Source of the DNA: Oleomonas cavernae
GTDB lineage: Bacteria; Pseudomonadota; Alphaproteobacteria; Zavarziniales; Zavarziniaceae
DNA: 64,000 nt
Direction: 5' to 3'
NCBI RefSeq assembly: GCF_003590945.1
Contig: NZ_QYUK01000011.1
Coordinates: 4,124,909-4,188,908, forward strand
The translations under genes and the position numbers were made by a program. Shown here in pieces: positions 58,245-64,000 of this stretch. Below the pieces are notes generated by a model that was given only the letters and a program-made list of their open reading frames with translations, was not told the origin of the DNA and made no database searches. Positions within the stretch are counted from its first letter, which is position 1; each line of letters starts with the position of its first letter.

Positions 58245-58826
58245 GTGGCCAAGACGCGCGACCCCAAGGCGCCCAAGGTCAGGGGCATGTTTCCCGGCCG
58301 GCCGCCCACGCCTGAGGAGAAGGCCGCACTGGAGAATGCCATGACCGGGGTGAAGCGCCTCGCGGCGGCGAAAGCCGTGGTCGCGCCGCCGCTGGCACCC
58401 CTGCCCGGTGCCCGGCCGCGCCGCATCGTCACCTCGATCGACTACCTGCCCCTGTCGGGCGAGGCCCCGGCCCCCGCCCAACGCATCGAGGGCATGGACG
58501 GGGCCAAGCAGAAGCGCTTCATTCGCGGCGAGCTGCCGATCGAAGGCCGCCTGGATCTGCACGGCCTGACCCAGGAACGCGCTCATCGCGCGCTCGATCG
58601 CTTTCTGGCCTCGGCCCACGGCGCGGGGCTGCGCTGCGTGATCGTTATCACGGGTCGTGGGCGCGGGCCGATTGATGAAGCCCCCAATGGTGTGCTGTAT
58701 CAGATGGTGCCGCGCTGGCTGAACGCGCCGGACCATGCCCACCGGGTGCTGGGCTGGCACCCGGCCCAGCGCAAGGACGGCGGCGAAGGGGCGCTCTATG
58801 TGCTGCTGCGCCGCGCACGCGAATAA
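58245..58826 (+). CDS. Smr domain protein
   Basis: A 193-residue protein with a C-terminal Smr nuclease-like domain. It contains GRLDLHGLTQERAHRALDRF and VIVITGRGRGPIDEAP, the LDxHG and GxG motifs. The N-terminal part is basic and probably disordered. Starts at a GTG 3 bp after mltA. Smr domains bind or cut nucleic acids; the exact role of this class is unknown. The mltA-smr pair is conserved near alphaproteobacterial origins. Confidence 0.9.
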   Translation: MAKTRDPKAPKVRGMFPGRPPTPEEKAALENAMTGVKRLAAAKAVVAPPLAPLPGARPRRIVTSIDYLPLSGEAPAPAQRIEGMDGAKQKRFIRGELPIEGRLDLHGLTQERAHRALDRFLASAHGAGLRCVIVITGRGRGPIDEAPNGVLYQMVPRWLNAPDHAHRVLGWHPAQRKDGGEGALYVLLRRARE

Positions 58827-58858
58827 GAACACCAATAAGAACAGACGGAGAGCAACGC

Positions 58859-59740
58859 ATGTCAGGCCTGGGCCCCACCTCGCACCGTTATTTCAGCCAG
58901 GGGCTCCGCCTCCATTACGTCGACTGGGGCAATGATGCGGCGCCGCCGCTGATCCTGGTCCATGGCGGCAACGACCATTGCCGGAGCTGGGACTGGGTGG
59001 CCCAGGCGCTGTGCGACCGCTTCCATGTCATCGCCCTCGACCTGCGCGGCCATGGCGACAGCGACCACGCCCCGGGCAGCCACTATCCCACCCACAGCTT
59101 CGTGCTCGACCTGGCGCAACTGATCGCCCAGCGCCAGCTCGCCCCGGTGAACATCCTGGCCCATAGCTGGGGCGGCGCCGTCTCCACCATCTATGCCGGC
59201 ACCTACCCCGAGAATGTCGCCCGGCTGATGGTGATCGAAGGCTGGGGCCCCTCGCCCGCGATGGAGGCGACACAGGCGGGCCTTGCCCCGCACGAGCGCC
59301 TGCGCCAATGGATCGAGAATACCCGCGCGGTCGCCCACAAGCGCCCGCCGCGCTATGCCGGGATCGAGGAATGCGTCACCCGGATGAAGGCCGCCAATAC
59401 CCGCCTGACCGACGAGCAGGCCCGCCACCTCACCGTCCACGCCGCGACCCAGAACGAGGACGGCACCTATTCCTGGAAATACGACCCCTATGTCCGGGTG
59501 CTGGCGCCGATCTGGCATGGCAGCGCGGAAATGGCCGGATTCTGGGGGCGCATCGCCTGCCCGGTCCTGCTGGTGCGCGGGACCGAGAGCTGGGCCGTCG
59601 ACCCGGTCGGCACGGGCAGGGCGGCGCATTTCAAGGATGTCCGCGTCGAGGCCCTGGAACGGGCCGGCCACTGGGTCCACCACGACCGGCTGGAGACGGT
59701 GATCGAGCTGGCTGAAGCCTTCTTTCCACACGCGCAATAA
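58859..59740 (+). CDS. Alpha/beta hydrolase
   Basis: A 293-residue hydrolase. The oxyanion HG is in LILVHGGNDHCRSWDWVAQA; nucleophile Ser in ILAHSWGGAVSTIYAG; general acid Asp in TESWAVDPVG; and His in ERAGHWVHHDRLET. LDLRGHGDSDHAPG is typical of epoxide- or ester-hydrolase-like members. Substrate unknown. Starts 32 bp after smr but could be independently transcribed. Downstream is an AT-richer region leading to the micropeptide cassette. Confidence 0.87.
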   Translation: MSGLGPTSHRYFSQGLRLHYVDWGNDAAPPLILVHGGNDHCRSWDWVAQALCDRFHVIALDLRGHGDSDHAPGSHYPTHSFVLDLAQLIAQRQLAPVNILAHSWGGAVSTIYAGTYPENVARLMVIEGWGPSPAMEATQAGLAPHERLRQWIENTRAVAHKRPPRYAGIEECVTRMKAANTRLTDEQARHLTVHAATQNEDGTYSWKYDPYVRVLAPIWHGSAEMAGFWGRIACPVLLVRGTESWAVDPVGTGRAAHFKDVRVEALERAGHWVHHDRLETVIELAEAFFPHAQ

Positions 59741-59947
59741 GTTATTCAGATTGTGCATGGGTTCGATCATGTAAAACATGCTTGAACCACGAACGCTTAT
59801 TGGCTAAATCTTATCCAGCCCTCGGGACGAGGCGCCTAGTCCCGTGACGGACCCGCGGCATTTGACGGGAGCAGCTTGCACCGCGTTACCCCAGCTAAAG
59901 CGCCACGACGGTGGTCGTGGTTCCCCCTGATATGAAGGAGTGGACCG
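59741..59947. other. AT-richer intergenic region upstream of the micropeptide
   Basis: The first 80 bases are clearly AT-richer than the genome average (TTATTCAG, GTAAAACATG, GCTTATTGGCTAAATCTTAT). This is likely the promoter region of the following small genes. No other frame is convincing. Confidence 0.45.
59903..59920 (+). promoter_or_regulatory. Hairpin before the micropeptide ribosome site
   Basis: CCACGAC, loop GGTG, GTCGTGG: a perfect 7-bp stem ending about 15 bases upstream of the GAAGGAG ribosome site. A possible 5' UTR stabiliser or regulatory element. Confidence 0.5.
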
Positions 59948-60028
59948 ATGAACAAGTATTTCGAGCCGACCGCCGGGCTCTTCTCCTGTGGCATGGCGCC
60001 CTGCGCCGCCTGTTGTCGCTGCGGCTGA
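59948..60028 (+). CDS. Cys-rich 26-residue micropeptide
   Basis: The frame MNKYFEPTAGLF then SCGMAPCAACCRCG stops at the TGA at 60026. Five of the last 13 residues are Cys. A strong GAAGGAG site precedes the ATG by 6-7 bases, which is the main support for translation. It might be a metal-binding peptide, a modified-peptide precursor, or a cysteine-sensing leader for the next gene. No maturase gene lies next to it. The family is not recognised. Confidence 0.5.
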   Translation: MNKYFEPTAGLFSCGMAPCAACCRCG

Positions 60029-60061
60029 CCCCACCCCCGCACGTTACATCCCGCAGATAGA

Positions 60062-60090
60062 GCCGGCCCCGGGCAAAACGCCTGGCCGGC
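60062..60090 (+). promoter_or_regulatory. Strong hairpin immediately before the next ribosome site
   Basis: GCCGGCC (60062-60068) pairs perfectly with GGCCGGC (60084-60090). Inner bases extend the stem around an AAAA loop. The AGGAGA ribosome site of the 76-residue frame starts 2 bases later. The placement would suit translational control by ribosome position on the micropeptide. Confidence 0.55.
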
Positions 60091-60103
60091 CAGGAGAGCA
60101 CCC

Positions 60104-60334
60104 ATGTCCATCGCCATTCCGGGCCTCGAGGCCACGCCCGCCTTCACCATCGAAGTCGACGACATCGCCGCCGGTGTCGCCCTGCGCGAGCGCACCGGCT
60201 TCCGCTTCGTCGCCGCCGATCCCCGCTTCCGCCTGCTCGACGGCAGCCACTTCCGCCGCCTGGGCCAGATCGAGGCGGCGGCGCGTAATCTCGCCCGTGC
60301 CAACCTGCCGGTGCGCCGCCTGCACTTCGCCTGA
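60104..60334 (+). CDS. Small hypothetical protein (76 residues)
   Basis: Begins MSIAIPGLEATPAFTIEVDD and contains GFRFVAADPRFRLLDGSHF and RRLGQIEAAARNLARANLPV. It has an AGGAGA site 7 bases upstream, no Cys and no membrane segment. A strong terminator follows at 60388. It is probably co-transcribed with the Cys-rich micropeptide. No function recognised. Confidence 0.6.
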   Translation: MSIAIPGLEATPAFTIEVDDIAAGVALRERTGFRFVAADPRFRLLDGSHFRRLGQIEAAARNLARANLPVRRLHFA

Positions 60335-60387
60335 AGGGCAGCACCAGTTCCTCCCACCGGGTGAGCTCATCCCCCATTCGGTGACCT

Positions 60388-60419
60388 GGGCGACGGGGCA
60401 ACCCGTCGCCCTATTTTTT
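60388..60419 (+). terminator. Rho-independent terminator
   Basis: GGGCGACGGG, loop GCAA, CCCGTCGCCC, then TATTTTTT. A 10-bp GC stem and T-tract on the plus strand close the micropeptide/76-residue cassette. Confidence 0.93.
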
Positions 60420-60432
60420 GCGCTCTATGCCG

Positions 60433-60810
60433 TCATCCCGGCCGATAGGGATTGATCCCTTCGCGCCGCAGCGCCGACCAGGTCCACATCGCGCCCAGGA
60501 AATCGGGCACCACGAACAGGAACACGATCGGTTGCATGTCGAAGACCAGGATCAGGGCGATGAAGACCGGCACGATGGCGGTGCGCATCTGGACCGACCA
60601 GCAGAAGAAGGCGGTGACGTTGGCGCGCGCCAGGTTGAAGTAGTAGTAGCCGACGATCAGCACGACGACGCCTAAGAACCGGATCCAGTCCAGGCCTTCC
60701 ACGGGAAAGCCCATGACCTGAAGGATCAGGGCCGGTGCCAGGATCATCGGCACGCCGGCGGCGAAGATGTAGAGCGAGAACCAGAAGATGGTGCGGGCGG
60801 CGGGGGTCAT
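60433..60810 (-). CDS. Small four-helix membrane protein
   Basis: A 125-residue protein with four hydrophobic segments: FWFSLYIFAAGVPMILAPAL, FLGVVVLIVGYYYF, AIVPVFIALILVF and PIVFLFVVPDFLGAMW. The topology resembles the partial protein at 63.7 kb, suggesting the same broad membrane family. It follows the DUF1295 gene by 31 bp on the same strand, so they are probably one operon. Function unknown. Confidence 0.7.
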   Translation of the reverse strand: MTPAARTIFWFSLYIFAAGVPMILAPALILQVMGFPVEGLDWIRFLGVVVLIVGYYYFNLARANVTAFFCWSVQMRTAIVPVFIALILVFDMQPIVFLFVVPDFLGAMWTWSALRREGINPYRPG

Positions 60811-60841
60811 CTCGTATCCCTCGGGTTCACAACAGGGGGGT

Positions 60842-61606
60842 TCACAGCAGGTGGGGGATCACGGCCCGGCGGTTCTTGGGATAATCGGGGAACCGGGTGC
60901 GGTACCAGCGGTGGTGGGCGACCGCCCGGGGCATCAGGTTGGCCATGGAGAACAGGGCGAAGACCAGCCCGGCGGGGGTCCAGCTCATGATCGCCCAGCC
61001 CCACCAGAACACGATCTCGCCGAAGTAATTGGCCGACGAGACCCAGCGGAAGGCGCCGCCGTGGGGGATGCGATAGCCGGTGAAGCCGTCGCCGCGCAAG
61101 GACAGCAGGATATTGTCGGCCTGGAAATTCACCACCCAGCCGAAGGCGGCGACGGCGAGCCCGACGATGAAGCGCGGGTCGCCCAGCCACGCGGTGTCCA
61201 TCAGGTGCGCGGCATGGCCGACCGCATAGGCATTGGCAAAGCCGTTGCACAGGTTGAAGACGAAGCCGAAGCAGACCGCGACGATGGGAAAGCTCTTGTG
61301 CCGGTCCCGCATCCGCAAGGGATAGATCAGCCCGCGATAGAAGTAGTGGGCCTGCCACAGGCCGAACAGGAACAGCATCACGCTCGACGGGCCGGCTTCG
61401 GGCGGCGCCACCAGCCAGAAGGTCAGGGCGAAGGCGAACCATTGCGGGCTTTCGAACAGCAGCCAGGCGGCCCGGGCCGGCATGGTGCCGGTCTGGCCCG
61501 CCGTCATGTGCCGGCCGTAAGGCCCGGCCTGGCGCAGGGTGGCGCCCAGGGTGCTGAGCCCCAGCAGCCCGATGATGCCGAGCGCGGCGAGATAGGCGGT
61601 TTCCAT
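60842..61606 (-). CDS. DUF1295 / steroid 5-alpha-reductase-like membrane protein
   Basis: A 254-residue membrane protein. The C-terminal half has GYRIPHGGAFRWVSSANYFG and FWWGWAIMSWTPAGLVFALF. It ends with RAVAHHRWYRTRFPDYPKNR, the 3-oxo-5-alpha-steroid 4-dehydrogenase C-terminal signature. Six or so membrane segments are visible. The substrate in bacteria is unknown; the family reduces enone double bonds in eukaryotes. The ATG at 61606 has a GGGGGA site upstream. Confidence 0.87.
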   Translation of the reverse strand: METAYLAALGIIGLLGLSTLGATLRQAGPYGRHMTAGQTGTMPARAAWLLFESPQWFAFALTFWLVAPPEAGPSSVMLFLFGLWQAHYFYRGLIYPLRMRDRHKSFPIVAVCFGFVFNLCNGFANAYAVGHAAHLMDTAWLGDPRFIVGLAVAAFGWVVNFQADNILLSLRGDGFTGYRIPHGGAFRWVSSANYFGEIVFWWGWAIMSWTPAGLVFALFSMANLMPRAVAHHRWYRTRFPDYPKNRRAVIPHLL

Positions 61607-61853
61607 CGACTGTCCCCCATCCGGGCCTTGTGGCCGACCCATGCTCCTATTCCTCCTCGGGTATCGGTCGGCCCGCATCCCCAATTTGGACTACACCGCA
61701 CACGCGCGGGGAGGTAATTGCCGGATCCGGCGCATCCATCGGTGGCTCGCCGGCCCGGCCGGGTATATATTGCGGCCGGGGATGTCGCGCCATCCGGGGG
61801 ACCAGGGGCGCGGCGCCAGTACGACATTGACGCGTGTCCCGTTGGAAGAAGCG

Positions 61854-63395
61854 ATGACCCAGCTTATCTCCAGGCGAGGCTTTCTGGCCTCGACCAGTTC
61901 GACCGTCGTCTTCCTGGCGGCCGGCGCCTCCCTGGCGGCGGCCAATCAGGCCTTTCAGGTCATCGTCTACGGCGCCACCTCGGCCGGGGTCTTCGCGGCC
62001 TATGCGGCGGCGCGCGAAGGCATGAAGGTTGCCCTGGTGGTCGGCCCCAACCCGATCGGCGGCATGACCGCCAATGGCCTGAGCCGGGCCGATGCCAACG
62101 AAAAGCAGCCGATCGGCGGCCTCACCGGCGCCTTCTTCAGGGCCATGGGTGCCCATTACGGCCTGCCCTCGGCCTTCCGCTTCGAACCCCATGTCGCCGA
62201 GGCGCATTTCCGCGGCCTGCTCACGGAAGCCGGGATCACCGTCTACGCCCAGGACCTGCTCGAAACCCGGCCGCTGATGATGGAAGGCAACCGCATCCGG
62301 TTCGTGAAGCTCGAGGACGGGGTACAGTTGACCGCCCCGGTCTATGTCGATTGCAGCTACGAGGGCGACCTGATGGTGGCCGCCGGGGTCTCCTACGAGA
62401 CCGGCCGCGACGGCCAGGCCGAGTATGGCGAGCCGACGGCCGGCTTCGGCCTGGCCCAGTCGCTGCGGACCTCGGTCGACGTGCTCACCGCGGCGGGCAA
62501 GCTCATTCCCCTGGTCAAGCCGTTCCCGAGCACCGTCGTGGGCGCCGCCGACCGGGCCGTCATGGGTTACAACTTCCGCCTCTGCCTGACCAACGACCCG
62601 GCCGACCGCCGCCCCTGGACCAGGCCGCCCAATTACAATTCCAACTGGTACCTGATCGACCTGGAGCGCAGCTTCCCCTCGGACGGGCTGCACGCGGGCG
62701 GTGAACTGCTCGACCTGCCCAAGGTCGACCGCAACAATGACGAGCCGGTGGGCGAGAACTGGGGCTATCCCAACGGCACCCGGGCCCGGCGCAAGAGCAT
62801 CGTCGATTTCCATCGGACCTATCAGGCCGGCCGACTCTATTTCTTCGCGACCGACCCGCGCGTGCCCCAGTTCTACCGCGACTCGACGAACGAATGGGGC
62901 CTGGCGCTCAGCGAGTTCACCGACAACGACAACTGGCCGCGCCAGCTCTATGTCCGTGAAACGCGGCGCATGAAGGGCGTCTACAAGCTGCGCCAGCAGG
63001 AGACCAGCGCCGGCGCCCGCTTCGACGACGGCGTCCTGATCTGGGGCTACGACTACGACAGCCACCCGGTGCAATATCTGGCAAGTCCCGAGGGCAAACT
63101 GATCATCGAGGGCAGCAATACCGCCGCAACCCCGGGCATGGGCGCCAAGCGCTATCACCTGCCGCTGCGGGCCATGCTGCCGCTGGAGCGGCAGTGCCGT
63201 AACCTGATCGTGCCGGTCTGCGCCTCGGTCACCCGCGTGGTCGATTGCAGCTACCGGATGGAGCCGGCCTATATGATGGCCGGCGAGGCGGCCGGGATCT
63301 GCGCCGCCCATGCCGTGCTCGACAAGGTCGCGGTCCAGGGTGTCGACAGTGCCGGTGTCGTGCAGGCCCTGAAGGATCGCGGGGCGATCCTTTGA
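61854..63395 (+). CDS. Tat-exported FAD-dependent oxidoreductase
   Basis: Starts MTQLISRRGFLASTSSTVVF, a twin-arginine-type signal (SRRGFLA) followed by a hydrophobic run. After export the FAD motif is VIVYGATSAGVFAAYAAARE. Later YVDCSYEGDLMVAAGVSYET and SVTRVVDCSYRMEPAYMMAG fit the FAD-dependent oxidoreductase family PF12831. It has 513 residues. Substrate unknown. The ATG at 61854 was chosen over an upstream frame that would place the signal internally. Divergent from the DUF1295 gene. Confidence 0.82.
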   Translation: MTQLISRRGFLASTSSTVVFLAAGASLAAANQAFQVIVYGATSAGVFAAYAAAREGMKVALVVGPNPIGGMTANGLSRADANEKQPIGGLTGAFFRAMGAHYGLPSAFRFEPHVAEAHFRGLLTEAGITVYAQDLLETRPLMMEGNRIRFVKLEDGVQLTAPVYVDCSYEGDLMVAAGVSYETGRDGQAEYGEPTAGFGLAQSLRTSVDVLTAAGKLIPLVKPFPSTVVGAADRAVMGYNFRLCLTNDPADRRPWTRPPNYNSNWYLIDLERSFPSDGLHAGGELLDLPKVDRNNDEPVGENWGYPNGTRARRKSIVDFHRTYQAGRLYFFATDPRVPQFYRDSTNEWGLALSEFTDNDNWPRQLYVRETRRMKGVYKLRQQETSAGARFDDGVLIWGYDYDSHPVQYLASPEGKLIIEGSNTAATPGMGAKRYHLPLRAMLPLERQCRNLIVPVCASVTRVVDCSYRMEPAYMMAGEAAGICAAHAVLDKVAVQGVDSAGVVQALKDRGAIL

Positions 63396-63709
63396 GCGTC
63401 TCGCGCCTGATCGGCGACATCGCCTGCCGCTAGACCAACGCCCTTCCTGGTTGACGTGCGATACTCCAGCCGTCATGGCCGGGCGAAGTCCCGGCCATCC
63501 ACGTCGGCAAGCTGCCTATGCTGTCAACGGATGTGGCTCGTCCCGACGTGGATGACCGGGACAAGCCCGGTCATGACGAAATTTGTGGGTGACGAAGCGC
63601 TTCCTATCAAATGCACGATGCGCTGGCGGCCTGGCGCGCCGCGTCGTTTTGCCCAGGGGTCGATCCGCCGGCGCGGGCCGATGATGGGCAAAACAGCGGA
63701 GGGGAACCC
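63396..63709. repeat. Gap with palindromic repeat pair, family C
   Basis: The 314-base gap holds GTCATGGCCGGGCGAAGTCC (63472-63491), continuing to CCACGTCGG. It is inverted at about 63543-63578 (CCGACGTGGATGACCGGG...CCGGTCATGAC). Outside the repeat no gene or clear promoter is seen. A GGAGGGG site just before 63710 belongs to the next gene. Confidence 0.75.
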
Positions 63710-64000
63710 ATGAGCGACCGGCATTGGCGTAGCTTTTTCTGGATCGCCGCCGCCTACAACATGCTGGCCGGCCTGCCGCCGCTGCTGGTGCCGGCCCAGG
63801 GCGGCGCGCTTTTCGGCCTGGTCGATCCGGCCCCTGTCGTGGCCGTGCTGCTGCAGATGGTCGGGCTGCTGGTGATCAATTTCGGGCTGGGCTATGCCAT
63901 GGTCGCGCGCAACCTGGAGGCCGCCCGCTATATCCTGCCCTTAGGGATTTTCGGCAAGCTGGGCGTCGTCGTCCTGATCGGCTGGCACTTCGCTGCCGGC
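63710..64000 (+). CDS. Membrane protein, 3' end outside window
   Basis: Ninety-seven residues are visible, starting MSDRHWRSFFWIAAAYNMLA. Further hydrophobic segments are VVAVLLQMVGLLVINFGLGY and ILPLGIFGKLGVVVLIGW. The frame runs off the right edge. GGAGGGG precedes the ATG by 7 bases. Its layout recalls the four-helix protein at 60.4 kb. Function unknown. Confidence 0.65.
   Translation, partial: MSDRHWRSFFWIAAAYNMLAGLPPLLVPAQGGALFGLVDPAPVVAVLLQMVGLLVINFGLGYAMVARNLEAARYILPLGIFGKLGVVVLIGWHFAAG

Noticed and set aside
59948-60028. Read-through of the TGA as selenocysteine to join the micropeptide to downstream sequence
   Set aside because: The downstream frame is Pro/Arg-rich with no conserved look, and a separate ribosome site serves the next gene.

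Overview
The window is a chromosomal segment from a high-GC, free-living alphaproteobacterium. The genus cannot be named from sequence alone; the Rhodospirillales or a related order would fit. The evidence is the gene order hemC-hemD-(mitofilin-like)-hemY, mnmE-mnmG-rsmG-parA-parB, rho, hemJ-hemH-hemE, a regulator of pyruvate phosphate dikinase, maf-aroE-coaE-dnaQ, secB, Tim44-like, mltA and smr. This is the conserved neighbourhood of the alphaproteobacterial replication origin. The intergenic region between hemE and the PPDK regulator (about 49.4-49.77 kb) carries an AT-rich stretch and DnaA-box-like sites, so it is probably oriC. Three near-perfect or perfect parS sites lie 6.5-9 kb to its left, around mnmE, mnmG and rsmG.

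Layout. 1-3.7 kb: haem operon on the minus strand (hemC, hemD, mitofilin-like, hemY), divergent from tsaD. 4.8-8.4 kb: putrescine-type aminotransferase, XRE regulator, phytanoyl-CoA-dioxygenase-like protein, small hypothetical. 8.5-19 kb: large NAD-glutamate dehydrogenase, UMF1-type MFS protein, purH, secreted nuclease, acetyl-CoA synthetase. 19-22.5 kb: two paralogous porins with a sulfotransferase gene between them. 22.8-28.1 kb: DUF3576 lipoprotein, DUF559 nuclease-like protein, then leuS-lptE-holA. 28.2-31.6 kb: quinone oxidoreductase and dienelactone hydrolase, divergent from an EthA-like flavin monooxygenase across a perfect FNR/FixK-type box. 31.7-36.2 kb: accessory block of three tandem paralogous lipoproteins (DUF6438-like plus ankyrin-like repeats) and a RhuM-family protein. 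36.3-39.5 kb: MGMT, YyaL-like thioredoxin-domain protein, DUF6489, ferredoxin. 39.5-58.8 kb: the origin-proximal housekeeping block. 58.9-64 kb: hydrolase, a Cys-rich micropeptide cassette, membrane proteins and a Tat-like FAD oxidoreductase.

Functional links. Haem synthesis is encoded at both ends of the origin block (hemCD and hemY left; hemJ, hemH, hemE near oriC). Chromosome replication and segregation are represented by oriC, parABS, holA, dnaQ and coupled translation genes (mnmE, mnmG, rsmG, tsaD, leuS). Envelope functions are lptE, secB, mltA and the porins.

Sequence quality. Nine genes contain frame breaks (ten sites). Every break is repaired by adding one base in a short homopolymer or GC-rich run, and the repaired proteins have normal family lengths. 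I treat these as probable sequencing or assembly deletions rather than pseudogenes. No tRNA, rRNA, transposase or CRISPR array was seen. The most interesting unexplained items are the lipoprotein trio, the Cys-rich micropeptide with hairpins, the FNR box and the origin itself.
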